64,000 nt of DNA, from positions 62,001 through 126,000 of the forward strand of contig JAOTOM010003697.1 of assembly GCA_034440615.1 (NCBI GenBank), in the 5' to 3' direction. The notes under the pieces are model-generated. The model made no database searches. It saw only the letters and a program-made list of their open reading frames with translations, and had not been told where the DNA came from. Positions 42,741 to 55,429 of the stretch are shown piece by piece. The translations under genes and the position numbers were made by a program. Origin of the DNA: Ashinkailepas kermadecensis. Its lineage: Eukaryota; Arthropoda; Thecostraca; Neolepadidae. Every line of letters starts with the position of its first letter. Position 1 is the first letter of the stretch.

Positions 42741-43655
42741 CAGTTTCCCCGTGTGAGCGCCGGCAGTTGTCCTGTGTGAGCGCCGGCAGTTGCCCCGTGT
42801 GAGCGCCGGCAGTTGCCCTGTGTGAGCGCCGGCAGTTGCCCCGTGTGAGCGCCGGCAGTTGCCCCGTGTGAGCGCCGGCAGTTGCCCTGCGTGAGCGCCG
42901 GCAGTTGCCCTGTGTGAGCGCCGGCAGTTGCCCTGTGTGAGCGCCGGCAGTTGCCCTGTGTGAGCGCCGGCAGTTGCCCCGTGTGAGCGCCGGCAGTTGC
43001 CCCGTGTGAGCGCCGGCAGTTGCCCTGCGTGAGCGCCGGCAGTTGCCCTGCGTGAGCGCCGGCAGTTGCCCCGTGTGAGCGCCGGCAGTTGCCCTGCGTG
43101 AGCGCCGGCAGTTGCCCTGTGTGAGCGCCGGCAGTTGCCCTGCGTGAGCGCCGGCAGTTGCCCTGCGTGAGCGCCGGCAGTTGCCCTTTGTGAGCGCCGG
43201 CAGTTGCCCTGGTGAGCCGCAGTTGCCCTGTGTGAGCGCCGGCAGTTGCCCTGTGTGAGCGCCGGCAGTTGCCCTGTGTGAGCGCCGGCAGTTGTCCTGT
43301 GTGAGCGCCGGCAGTTGCCCTGTGTGAGCGCCGGCAGTTGTCCTGTGTGAGCGCCGGCAGTTGTCCTGTGTGAGCGCCGGCAGTTGCCCTGCGTGAGCGC
43401 CGGCAGTTGCCCTGCGTGAGCGCCGGCAGTTGCCCTGTGTGAGCGCCGGCAGTTGTCCTGTGCGAGCGCCGGCAGTTGCCCTGCGTGAGCGCCGGCAGTT
43501 GTCTGGCGAGCGCCGGCAGTTCCCGTGTGAGCGCCGGCAGTTGTCCTGTGTGAGCGCCGGCAGTTGCCCTGTGTGAGCGCCGGCAGTTGTCCTGTGTGAG
43601 CGCCGGCAGTTGCCCTGCGTGAGCGCCGGCAGTTGTCCTGTGTGAGCGCCGGCGG
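42741..43655 (+). repeat. 23-bp minisatellite, about 39 units
   Basis: Unit GTGTGAGCGCCGGCAGTTGC then CCT, varying mainly at CCC/TCC and GTGTG/GCGTG. There are short deleted units near 43205 and 43502. No spacers separate the units. The largest array in the window. Confidence 0.96.
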
Positions 43656-43659
43656 CTGT

Positions 43660-44225
43660 TCAGTGCGGGAAGTGAGCAGCTATTCGAAGTCCGGTGATCC
43701 GGCAGTTATTCGGAGCCGGCGCCCGGGGCGGGTCAGGAGTCGGGGTGGTCGACCTCGGCCGACTCACAAAAACCATCGCCAACCACTGCACCGGCGGGCA
43801 TGAGCGCGCGCGCCAGCAGCAGCAACCGGTGACTGCGGGCAACGGGGGAAAGCATCGCGAACATCGGCCGACCCGATCGGCCGACCCGATCTCATCGGCC
43901 CCCCCCCTGCACGCCAGGCGACGTCAGTGTGCGGCTACCGGGGGAGGGGGGGGGGGGCAGGGCACGGCTCGGCGACGAGTCATGGCGCCGCCGGGAGCGC
44001 ACATCTGCACCGGCAGACAGCCACCGCAGGCCGACGCCGGCCGGCCGGCCCGCTCTCAGTCAACTCGCCTGGCGGCTCTCCCACCCGGTGAGTTCGCTTC
44101 CAGTCGCGAGCTGATCGACTCCCAGTCCACCCGCCTAACCGTTCGAGTCTACTGTTCCGGCTACGGGTGCGCCAGCAGCCTGCCTGCCTTTCGGCTTCAG
44201 TGTCTGCGGACCATCGCGTGACCAC
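43660..44225. other. GC-rich island, no supported gene
   Basis: CpG-rich, with poly-C and poly-G runs near 43900-43955. The 175-codon frame has no domain. Confidence 0.4.
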
Positions 44226-44267
44226 TGCTGCCTGTCCACAACACCATCTCCACACACTATCACATCA

Positions 44268-45349
44268 CAGCGTACCTCCCATACGGACGTCTAGTATCAT
44301 ATGCCGACGACACCCAGCTGCTAGACTCTGCACATCCTGATGACTTACCCGTTCTTAAATCCCGGCTGGAGAACACCATCCTTGCTATTCGGTCCTGCTT
44401 CACATCCAACTCCTTGAAGATGAACCCCACTAAAACTACCCTACTCCTTGTCGGCACGGCCCAATCCCTAAAAAAAAACCACATCCTACAAACTCAACAT
44501 TGGCATTCACGTCCTAACCCCCTTGCCATTCGTGAAGATGCTGGAAGTCATCATTGACCGCACCCTATCCTGGGAGGAGCACATATCGTCGTCCCACGGT
44601 GTCAAAAATGAGCACATATCCCACATTGTCAAAAAGTGCAACTCCATCTTGTTATGTCTCCACAATATCCGCCACCATCTCACACCCGAAGCACGCAAAC
44701 TTCTAGTTCAGTTTCACGTCTTTCCACACATCCTATATTTCCTCGCCGTCTGGGGCGGGGCTGCCCAATGTCACCTCGGAAGTGCAGAAGGCGATCAATT
44801 TCGGGGCTAAGATCATCGCAGGGGCTCGCCGGCGTGACCATATCTTGCCGATAGTGGCAACGCTGGGCTGGCGTAGTGTCGCCCACCGCCCACTGACCTT
44901 GTCGCCCACCGCGACAACATCGCTGTGTTTAGAGCCCCGAATGATCCGCGAGCCCCTGAGGCGATCCGTTCTCTGTTCAGCCGGCGGTCGGATGTCTCCC
45001 GGCGCTCCACCCGTGCGACGGTGGCTGGGGCGCTAGAGCCACCGCCTTTCCGCCTCAGCATGCCACGTAGAGCCTTCTCTTTCCGGGCAGCCTCGACCCG
45101 GAACCTACTGCCGCCGGCCACTTCCGCTTCTTCCGCTTCTTCTCAGCCGGACATGAGTTCATCGCGATGCTTAACAACGACGTCTTTTAAATTGACTGTA
45201 CGTGTTCGGTTTTCCCCTGTATACTGTTGTTTTACTGCTTCCATTTTTGCTCATGTTTGTGAAATGTATCTGACCATAATCTGACTCAAGCCAAATATTA
45301 ATTCATTTTATGCAATCGGTTTGTTGAACTCGCAAATACAAATACAAAT
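44268..45349 (+). mobile_element. CR1/Jockey-like LINE, 5'-truncated, with flanking duplication
   Basis: The insertion begins inside RT motif C (YGRLVSYADDTQLLDSAHPD), then LENTILAIRSCFTSNSLKMN and PTKTTLLLVGTAQSL. It continues in shifted frames with LSWEEHIS, LCLHNIRHHLTPEARKLLVQ, INFGAKIIAGARRRDHILPI and FRAPNDPRAPEAIRSLFSRR. The 3' end has (AAATAC)n (about 45333-45350). A 30-bp direct repeat with two mismatches flanks it at 44238-44267 and 45350-45379. The paired catalytic aspartates are intact, but frameshifts break the frame. Confidence 0.87.
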
Positions 45350-45379
45350 ACAACCCCATCTCCGCACACTATCACATCA

Positions 45380-47300
45380 TTGTGTTGGGCCACCCCTTAG
45401 CGATGTCCGAGTATCTGTATGTATGTATGTATGAGTATGAGTATGAGCATGAGTATGAGTATGAATATCTCTGGAGGGGCTGAAATCTGAACAACTCATT
45501 GGTACCAATACTGCAACGGCGAGGCAGCGCTTTTATGTAACTAAGAATGGGCTTCTTCTATACAATCAAGCTTTTTCAAGTAAACGACGACTTCTATAAA
45601 ACTAAAACTAAGAACGAAATATCGCTGTGCATGAGCAAAGTGAACACGGAGAACGAGGGGACGCCCCATCCCCCCTAACTTCGCTAAATTAAACATTACG
45701 CCAATGGTGTTGCATGGAAAGAATCGACTTCCACATCACCTATTCCCCGTAACAAAATCCGTCGCTACGTCAAAGCTACCAATGACCACAGTGTCCTGCG
45801 ACAACAGACGACCGAACCTGAACCGAGGCACGTCCAACCCGCGTGGATAACGGGGCGCCTCCAAAACGGCGACGTTCAAACTGGACCGCCTAGCGGGCAG
45901 CGCGGGCCGGCCGAGATGTAGCTGCCGACCGTGGCCACCACGGCTGGCGTCCGGGCGCCCACGTCCCCGGAAATGCCGCAGAGATCGTTGAAGCCGAAGG
46001 CGGCACGGCTGGCGCACCGGACGTGCACGACACACGCACGCAACACGCCGACCCCATGCCGAACCCACCAGTCTTGTGTCCACCACGCACCGATTCGGAC
46101 CCGGGGTCAAAAGTGGCCCCGGAGTCCAAAACAGTCGACTGTCAACTCCCAACCGGGATATACTGAGATACAACATACACGCCTACTAAACCCAAATACC
46201 CATGACAAAACTCGGCCCACAGAGCATGAAGACAGTCGCTGACCATTCAATTCCTGTGCCGTTTCTATGCCCTCCAAAAGTTTGCACCACTAGTCAGGTG
46301 ACGTCACACCTGCGGAGCCGGTGAGCCTGAGGATTTGACCGCCGGACATGCCAGGTGACGGACAAAAAACGAGTCGGGCCACATTCTAGATCATTACCCT
46401 TTAGCGGTCGTTCGGCCTGTCCCAAGACGGCCGACACACACAGACACACAGGGAGAGCCGACAGGTGTCTCGGACGTCACAGAAGGCCAGAGGAGCTGCC
46501 CAGCCTGCCGGCCGGCTGACAACTCGGCCCACTCCCACATCACCACTGCCAGGTCGGCTGAAGTGTGAAGTGGCCACAGTTGGTGGCCTGGTGGTGCTTT
46601 GCAGATTCATCACCGGTCACTGAAGTGTCAATTGAACTTCGAATTGCATCTTACATGCGTTGGTTGTCCGCATGATCCATGCATTATAATGCCCGCCTCT
46701 CGCATAACATTACAATATAATCGCATGTGTATTATTATAGAACATTCACATGCATATCGTGGCAACGACGACGCTCAAAGCATTCCTGTTCTGGGAAGAG
46801 CGTCTTACTGCAAATAGAAGGCCGATGGGCCAATCAGTGAGCAGCATCGTCTTGAATGCTCACTGACATGCACCACTGTGAAGCGAACCACCCTGAAAAT
46901 ACGGCATTTTGGCTGTTGTTTTGCGGCACTACTTTGACGGCAATGCGCTCGTAATCTGTGAACATTGAGTTTGACGGAGGACTAAGTCTCATACTGTGAA
47001 ACGGAAGACTTGGCTGCGTCCGTTCTTCATTATCCAGGTCTGCCAGGCACGAATTACACCGTTCCCAAATGTGCCGTGCATTCAATCTCGTCTTACGTCC
47101 CCATCTGTGAATGTGTGACCGCCGTGGAAAACGAACCCAGTACCGTACAACAGCGCCAGCTCACGCGAAATCCACCCCACCTCGAGAACCGTGACGGTCG
47201 AGCAACAAAACACATCCGACCGCCAGCAAAACACCAGCTAACTTGGACTTCACCCCACTGCCAGAAACGCATAGACGGCCGAGTAACAAAACACCCCCGA
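45380..47300. other. No supported gene; GTAT/GAGTAT microsatellite
   Basis: A microsatellite of GTATGTAT then GAGTATGAGTAT at about 45412-45468. The remaining frames show no domains. Confidence 0.4.
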
Positions 47301-48950
47301 CTTCCTCCAAAACACAAACGGCCGCCCCGACAATGGCAGCTCGCCGAGGCGCGGCCGACGTCACTGGGCAAGGTGCCACCCTCCAATTACGCAAGTCCGG
47401 CAATCCGTCCACCGCAGGCGGGCCGGCAGCAGCCGCGGGGAGCCGGCACAGGTGGACTGTCCGGTGCGACACCCCGCCACGACCGCCCCCCCCTCCCCCA
47501 TGGTACCCTCTCCCAGTCATCCACCGCCGCCGGTCGGCCGGTCCGCCGGCCGCATTCCACCCAAAACCGTGCATAATGCCGCCGTCCAAAGGGGGTGGCG
47601 CGCGGCACAATGGCGCGCCGCGCAGCGCGAAATAGTCGGCACCGCCGGATCGGTCGGCCACTCGGCTCCGAGACGATCGGCGACGGCGGGGACCGGCTGA
47701 TCGGTCCGCGGCGCGGCGCCGCATTCTTGTTCAAACAAAAACGGGTCCGCCCCACCGAGCCGGATTTGTGAAAGGGTTGTCGGCGGCGGCTGACGGGCCG
47801 CGGCCGTGCGGCGAGATGCAGCGCTGCGATGGCGATGGTGATCTGCGATCTGCAACTGCCGTGCGGCCGCGACTCCCGCCGTCGCCCGGTAGGTGGGGGG
47901 CGATACCGGCGGACGGGGCGGGGGCGGCGAGCAGGGGTCGGGTCGGGGCCCCGTGGGGAGACAACAGCCGGCGCGGCACGTCGCGGGAGAGCGGAGGAAT
48001 TTGAACTCGGCGACGACCTTCACTCCCGCCGGGACTGACCGACCCTTTAGGAAAAAACATCAACCGCGGCCGGTACGGGGGAGAGAATGGCACGACCGAG
48101 TGGCGAGTCGACCGTTGGCCGGAGCGGCCACAGTGGTCGCCGATTCAAACGTGTCCGCCGGCAAACGAGGGCGGCCGCCGTCAGATGAGGGGAACGAGAA
48201 GGGCACGGCACGCTCATCACACCACCAGCTCCACACGTGCCCGGTTGCCACGGCGCCGTCTACCCGGCCGCCGACCGGCCACGCTTCCAGCGACGCATTT
48301 TTTTACCGCCGTCCGTTTATTGACCCGGTCCTGATTCGAGCACCAGTGGTCCTCATTGGCCGCGAGGGGATATAATAGCGGGGCGGCGATATGGCTACGG
48401 CACCAGCCGAGTAACGGTCCGGCACCCGTTTCTGGCTGGCCCACTTCCAGGTCGGCGGGGCGCCTCGACATGCCATGTCGTACGGCGTGATCGTCGCTCC
48501 ATCAGGCGGCCGCAAGCAGTCGCCGCCGCGACAAATGCGCGATGATGGGCCCAGCCCAGTGGTGGCCAGCGCCGACTGCATCTGTTTACCGAAACTGCTC
48601 GGAGACGGCTGCGAGTCGCCGCGTCTCATTCGAGCGCTGCCGGCAGCGGCAGCTACCCGAGCTGACCGGCACACGGTGGGTCGTGTTGGAGGGGATGTGC
48701 CCCAGCTACTTCAGTCCCCCACACCTGGTCTCTCAGCTGTGATGACAGGTACCAGCCGGCGGCGGAGAGTCGAGCCGCCCGAGGTCCCCAACGGTCTCTC
48801 AGTCGTGATCGCCTCCAGCCGGCGGGGGGCTCCCGCGGCCCCCTCACCTCCCAGCCGGCAACGACACCAGTCCTGGTCCCAGTCGGACTTATTTCCCAGA
48901 CTTCCTCAGGATGCCTGATGAAGTCACCGAGAGCCCCCTCTCCCCCTTCT
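47300..48950. other. GC-rich island, no supported gene
   Basis: Long CpG-rich DNA with overlapping frames on both strands; the translations are Pro/Arg/Ala-rich without domains. Confidence 0.4.
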
Positions 48951-51010
48951 CCTCCTGGCCGAGGGTGGGAGTCGGTCCACTGCCGCCGCGCCGGCAGTCA
49001 ACACGCCGAGCCCTCGTCACTACTGACAGCTACTGATCCAACACCGCCTGACGTCCCTGACGTCCCTCAGCCGATCGGGCCGAAGGTGGGAGCCCGTCCC
49101 CTGCCGCCGCCGGCAGTCAACACGCCGACCACTCGTCACTGACAGCTACTGATCCCACACGGCCTGACGTCTGTCAGCCCGCCGCGCCGAGGGCGACAGA
49201 TCGCTGCCAGTCGGGCACGCACCAAGGTCCCGGCACGGATCCAGGTCCGAGGAACTATCCCAAGGACCGGTTGAGGACCTGTGTCCAGATTGGGGCATTT
49301 TGTAGAAAATGAAGCAAAATGAACGAGGTATTTACATCCGCTGGCAACTGTTTACATACATCCTGCACTGGCCAATATCAATTATGTCCCAGAGATACAT
49401 GACATACAAGATGTAGCTATCAGTAATTACTTTCAGCTTGAACTTTGTACAGGGCTGTTGAGCATTGCACAGAAGGAAACTAAACAATTAACCTGAGTAA
49501 AACTAAATTGTATACAAGTTGTACGCGTACCCATTGATGTCTTCATTACAGCTTCGAATGCCACCGTTGACTAATTTTACGTACATCAGACGCCCAACAG
49601 AAAATGAAATTGAACTAGGTGGGTGAGGGGTATGTATCAAGGTTCCGGGTCAGGATCCGGACGGGCATGCCGGATACGGATCAACACCCAGGTAATAATC
49701 CTGAGTTCGGGTAATATCCGAGTAGCCAGTCCCAGATCAGAGCCAAATACAGCCCGATGACGAGCAGGTATGCCAGTCTGTCCGGGTAGAAGGCCTCCTC
49801 CTCTATCCACAGTGCATAGCCGCCAGCGATCCGGCATCTCCCGTTCACATGCAGCACATGTGAAAAGTAGACGTCCGCCCTGAAGACCCCCGGCTATCCT
49901 TCCTTGGGCGATCCCAGCGAGAGCGAAGCTGCCCAACCTCCCAGGTGAAAACAAGACACGGCCGTCACACGCCATCAACAGAATAACTCACGATGCGGCC
50001 ACTTGTCCCATTACCATCATCATCATTATCATCACCTAACTGTCGCACACTACCCCGCGGGCGGCACGCACAAACACAGGCGCCGCCCGACCAGACCCGG
50101 GACGCCCTGCCGGCAGAGGGTCCGCCAGGAGACTTGAGAATGGCACACATGATACGCCTGCCTGGGGATTGGGGCCAATGCGATTGGGACTGGGCTAATC
50201 CCGCTCGACCGAACTGCGCTACTGTATGGCAGGCTCGCGAAGAAAACATGGCTGGATGACGGATGAAGCGGTCACCAGGATCCTCATTAGGATGCAGGCA
50301 TTTCCGGCCAACAAATACTGCACCGTGAAGTACGCAGGCTAAATAAACGAAACCGTACCGGCTATGAACCGTCCCGTCCTCATGGCAGTTGGAAACAGGA
50401 CAACCTCCCTTGGATCTGCAAATGTCGACGGAATACACGAGCACATACGCTGGCGGATTGAAGTCAAGACGAAAGGAACGCAGCTTGTGCTGAAAGACCG
50501 CAGAATATGTCCGTCATCTGCATATGCTTCACAGCCTCTTGAAAGAAGGGTGTGCAGCGAAAACGGATCCGCTGAAGTAGCTGAAGCAACACAGCTGACC
50601 AACGCTTCTAAAATCGCATTCCTACCAGCAGAAGCCAGCATAAACCACACTACTCTGACTCACAATGACCAATATACTGTACAAGGTTGAAAGGTCGGTG
50701 AAGGGTAGGCTACGCTAATATCGTGAACTCGCTACTTATCATGCCCCAAAATGTGATTGTTGAACTACACCCCAGTTCAACTACATCCATCCTATGTAGA
50801 TGCCCGATGGAAAGGATGGATGGATGGATGGCAGTCAATGGAAGAGAAGAGCATTACGTTGCACTAAAAAGAAGCAACCCAAACATTAACTACAACGCTA
50901 TTTAGCACACGTGCTGAACGGAGCTTGCACCATATACCTTAAACCCAGTGACAGACCCAAGGAGTATGAAGTCATCACTTCCCTGAGGCTTGCGGAGGGA
51001 TGCCAATCTC
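48950..51010. other. No feature recognised; short direct repeat and (GGAT)n
   Basis: An imperfect direct repeat of about 125 bp lies near 48960-49150 (GGTGGGAGTCGGTCC / GGTGGGAGCCCGTCC, CTGCCGCCG, CACGCCGA, TGACAGCTACTGATCC). A short GGAT repeat is near 50815. AT-rich at 49290-49620. Confidence 0.4.
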
Positions 51011-51013
51011 CAC

Positions 51014-51095
51014 ATTGGTCGCGGGCGAAGAGTAGCGAGGTGAGACTCGAACCCACAACTTGATGTGAGACGAGTCTTACCCCTAGACCCCTCCC
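51014..51095 (-). mobile_element. SINE-A head fragment, degenerate
   Basis: TTGGTCGCGGGCGAAGAGTA then GCGAGGTGAGACTCGAACCC matches the SINE-A complement. The head is shortened (AACTTGATGTGAGACGAG) and no tail remains. Confidence 0.8.
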
Positions 51096-51887
51096 CCCAA
51101 CCTTCCGCTTCGTGCAATCTAAGAGAAAGGAACTGATAAAAGTAGGTCAACATAACATTAAAATCGCTCCTTACATGACATAAATCGGACAGACTCACCA
51201 CAACAACAGCCCAGCACCAACCAGGTGGCGCAGGTTCAGTTCAGTCCCAGCGCGCCACCCATGCACTGACGCGGCCTCAGGATGTCGAAACTAGCTCAGC
51301 CTGGCTGCCAGCTAAACGCGCCCAACCCCAGTGAACGAGAGCCCCGCCACTCGCGTCCGACTCACACGGTGTAACAGCCCGATACGCCACCGTCCGCCCG
51401 GCTACCTGGGACAATGCCAGACTGGAGTTGACGACTGTGTAGCGTGACCAATCTCTCAACCCGGGTCGTCTTCAGCGAACACAGAAATGCAGGGCCTAGT
51501 GAGCGTGAAAGGCAAGACCTTGTCACGAGAAATCGAAAAACTGCCAATGCACCACCAAGATCCATCGGTTTACGACTTTTCCATCTCATGCCCCAAGCGT
51601 TCAACAGGGGAGCCGAGCTACAAATGAAACGTGACAAGCAAAGCACTCGGAAAGCAGCGCGGACCAGCCCCAGTGATCCATATATAACCAGCCCGGGCCT
51701 CCAGTCGCCACCCCGTCCCGGTCACGCGGTACGGACGTGACTTGGCTGACCCACATCCCTCCCGGCCGCTCCATCCGTCTGTAACTCTTACGCAACGGGT
51801 CAGAAACGCCAACACCAGCAAAATATACCCGCACCAGCTCTCAGGACGACCTTCCCCCGGGCTGACTCAACAACATGGAACCGAGTC

Positions 51888-52070
51888 TTGTTTCTTTATT
51901 GGGTGGTTATCTACGCAATTTATGCACGATCACGGCTAATGGCACCGCCCACACCGTTTCGCCGGTGGGCCGCGGGATTGGGAAATGTCCCGAGCGGTGC
52001 GAGTGTTGAACCCGGAACCTTTGGTACCCAGAGCTCAGCACCTACAACCACTCGGCGATCCCCACCCCAA
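51888..52070 (-). mobile_element. SINE-D, full length, minus strand
   Basis: Reverse copy of the 30903 element: tail at the left (TTCTTTATTGGGTGG), body GATCACGGCTAATGGC and CCGTTTCGCCGGTGGG, head GGTACCCAGAGCTCAGCACC ending GGCGATCCCC. Flanked by TG(G/C)AACCGAGTC at 51876-51887 and 52071-52082. Confidence 0.87.
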
Positions 52071-52215
52071 TGCAACCGAGTCAGTGGGCTGAAAGCATCA
52101 TCATCGGTGTAATGTACGTCTCGCTGACGGGGGGTGGTCGCGAGACGGTGTCGTGCCAGCTGGACGGTGGAGGATGTCCTCCAGGTGACCTGCGCGTGCA
52201 CAGCAGCCGCCTGAG

Positions 52216-52275
52216 TGCACAGCGGCACAGCGGCACAGCGGCACAGCGGCACAGCGGCACAGCGGCACAGCGGCG
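52216..52275 (+). repeat. 8-bp repeat CACAGCGG, about seven units
   Basis: Perfect tandem copies of CACAGCGG. Confidence 0.93.
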
Positions 52276-52504
52276 CGGAATGCGCGACACAACAGGGTGG
52301 CGGCCGGTGCAGCGGCTGCCGAGCCACGTCCGAGTGGCGGTCGCCGCCCGCCGACACACCGCCACTGTTTACCGCGCAAATAGCCCGGCCACGGCACGGC
52401 CGCGGCAGCGACAAGGGCACGGCCAGCTCGCCATCTGTGCGAGGGAGCGCGCTCACGCGCGACGCGCACACCGCCGGAAACCGCCGCCAGTCGAGCTAAT
52501 CAGC

Positions 52505-52895
52505 CAACAACGCCTTCAAACCGGCCGCCCGTCGGAGTGGTGTCACGGCATGCGCCGGTCTGCCCGAGGTAAGGTCCTTCAAATCGGCCGCCCGTCGGAG
52601 TGGTGTCACGGCATGCGCCGGTCTGCCCAAGCTAAGGTCCTTCAAATCGGCCGCCCGTCGGAGTGGTGTCACGGCATGCGCCGGTCTGCCCAAGCTAAGG
52701 TCCTTCAAACCGGCCGCCCGTCGGTGTGGTGTCACGGCATGCGCCGGTCTGCCCAAGCTAAGGTCCTTCAAACCCGCAGTCCGTCGGTGTGGTGCCACGG
52801 CATGCGCCGGTCTACCCAAGCCAAGGTCCCTCAAACCCGCAGTCCGTCGGTGTGGTGCCACGGCATGCGCCGGTCTGCACGAGACAAGGTCCGCC
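52505..52895 (+). repeat. 63-bp minisatellite, about six units
   Basis: Unit GTCCTTCAAATCGGCCGCCC then GTCGGAGTGGTGTCACGGCA then TGCGCCGGTCTGCCCAAGCT then AAG. The period is 21 codons. Open on + (GRPSEWCHGMRRSAQAKVLQ) and on - (GLKDLSLGRPAHAVTPHRRA). The surrounding frame has no recognised start or domain. Confidence 0.92.
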
Positions 52896-52899
52896 CCAC

Positions 52900-54456
52900 C
52901 CCAACTCATGGTAATCGTCACGAGGTGTGCACGTAACGAGTGAAGGCGATGCAAGCGCGGCACGCAGTGAGGAAATGGCACCATTCTCTGGAACCTTCTT
53001 TTCCATATATCGCCCGCAGATATGCGGCTAAATTTTGGATCACCTCCCAGCATATGTGATTGAGAAGTCAATATATGATATTGGACGCGTTCGAGAAAAG
53101 TAAGATCGATACAGGTCGGAGAAATGTGATTGTATTAGCGAACAAGCGAAAGTAGACAAATCGGCGATTCGAAAGGGACACGTGGAAAAAGTTTATCCAT
53201 CCGATGCTACACTTCGGAGTCCACTCTAGCCGGTTATCTAGCTCTTCTCCGATTCCACCACCACTTAACCCCATCTCTGCTGACGAGACCCACAATATCG
53301 GTAATCTTTCACACGGCCCACGGACATACCTTTGGACAGAAACGTGCCATTACCGTTCGACCAGGTTACAGGCTATATCTCATTCCACATGTGCCGCCCT
53401 GTCACTTTCCACTCCTTTTCTCTCTGCCTGTGGGAATATCTCGCCTACCTCAGAGCATTCCTCCCTCCTGCCTTCCGATACCTCCCCACCCCACACACAC
53501 ACTAACTTATCTCACACTATCCCAACCTAGTGCACGGCCATTTTCCTTTCCGACCGCCGCCCTTTCCTCTGTCATCCCGTTCTGCGTGCCAGTTTCCTTT
53601 CCGATGTTCGCCCTTCCCTCTGCCCTCACGTTCTCCGTGCACGTCCCATACACAGGCGAATGACTGTTCCGGCCTGTGTCGGCAGGGCGGTTCTCACACA
53701 CCTCGGGGGCGGCGTGAATGTACGCAGCCATAAATTCCGTGAGCGCGCGGTGGCGCCGGTCGGAGCGAGCTGCTACACGCTGCTGCACGGGAGCGCAGGG
53801 GCGACAGCAAAACCGGGCGACCATGTTCAGTGGGCGCGATTTCCCCCGCAGGGTCACCACCGACTGAAACAATTATAAGAGGCGTGCGCTGGAGTTCCCC
53901 TGGGTGGGCGCCTTTTGTACTCAGGGCGGTGCCTTCTTCGGCTGAGAGTTTAAAGGGGGTGCACTCGAACTCCAGTGAGACGGGCGCCTCTCCAGTCCCA
54001 GGGGCGCCGCCGAAAAGTTGGGCTCCACGCCGCTGCAGACAGACGGGTGTTGGACACGGCGTGCCACGACGCGACACGACGCCGAGCCACTGTCCGAGAC
54101 GTGCGTCGCCGGCCCAGTCACGACTGTGCCGACCTGGCGCCGCCCGACAGCGGGCCGCCGCTGTGGGCGCACTTGGCGCGCAGAGATGGCGAGAACGACC
54201 CCACAGCGCATGAGACAGCCAACATTATCCCACAAAGTAACCACGTGGACGCTGTGCAACAGGAATGAAAGGCATGGGTGTCGTGTGACCCCGAATCACA
54301 TGGCGCAGCTCCGCCCCGGAACAGGAAGCACCGAAATATCAACCAGATATTGGCCACAACGGCCACTCTGCTGCATCGACCGCAATATCTTTAACTCTAG
54401 AATTCATGGATAATATATTATAATATATTTGCTGGATAGTAATTTTACCAGGGCTG
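52900..54456. other. No supported gene
   Basis: An AT-richer block (52990-53520) is followed by a GC-rich island (53690-54210). No domain is found. Confidence 0.35.
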
Positions 54457-54460
54457 TTAA

Positions 54461-55425
54461 CCCGCGCACGTCCGTGGGGGGGGGGCGGATATCACCCCCC
54501 CCCCCCCTGCGGTTTTTCCTACATTGCCGCCATACTAATCGGATTAGCAAGGTCAAACCTCGCATGGCTGCTCAGTGGTCTTTTCCGCATATCCTCAGAA
54601 ATGTTTGACCCTGGGTCATCTCAAGTCAGGTCACCAGGTCAGGCGAAGTGACCTAACGTCCCTCCGAGTTCTAGGTGGCATCACTCCCACAATAATTGGG
54701 CGATTGATTTCAAACTTATATCACGTCATGATCTTATCGGGGTCTATAATATGTATATCACGGTTTTAAAAAAAAAATATACAAATGTTTCCTGGTTACA
54801 TATTTGCTCTCGGAATGACCTCCAACCGTTATGGCGTGTAGTTGGAAGCTATTCGCAATGCTATCGCTGACATTTTTGCTCAGTGGCCCCACAAAGGTCA
54901 GCAGAGGTCACCTGAAATCACTAGCACATTTCTGCGCATTATATCGCAATGCATTGAGCTAGAAGGCTGAAATTACCGTCATTGTGCTTGTATCGCCAAG
55001 ACGTGTCGATTTATATATTACATGACCTCCCTACTCTACCCCATGACCTTGACCTGAGGTCATTGTTTCGGTGACCCATCTGTTGACCTGACCTTAAATT
55101 ACACAGCGTATGTCGATAGCACATTTCAAGGGCTGTCGAATAGCATTTGCAGTTTGTTTCTATCTGTTACAGGTCCTGAGATATGTGCCAATATCTGAGG
55201 GTCCCACCCGATCTGGTCGAATTTGACATATGATGACCCAGTGGCCTAAACATTGACCTGAACGAGAAAATGACCGAAATACTTGCGATAGAGCTTGTTA
55301 CCAGCTATCCAAAGCCGTTTTCCGTTTGTCGCTACCTAGCATAGTTCTCGAGATCTTGGGGGGGCAGACATCTGCCCCCCCCCCCGGACATGCGAAGTTG
55401 GCGCGGACCGCGGGACGTGCGAGTG
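54461..55425. mobile_element. piggyBac-like non-autonomous DNA transposon (MITE)
   Basis: Flanked by TTAA on both sides (54457-54460 and 55426-55429), the piggyBac target. Ends are inverted: CCCGCGCACGTCC at the left, complement of GGACGTGCGAGTG at the right (11 of 13 match). Each side also carries an inner inverted structure with G and C runs (about 54474-54505 and 55362-55385). No transposase frame. The interior is unusually rich in AGGTCA/TGACCT. Confidence 0.75.
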
Positions 55426-55429
55426 TTAA

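Noticed and set aside
42741..43655. Regular short repeats resembling a CRISPR array
   Set aside because: Units are directly adjacent with no unique spacers, and the DNA is eukaryotic; it is a minisatellite.
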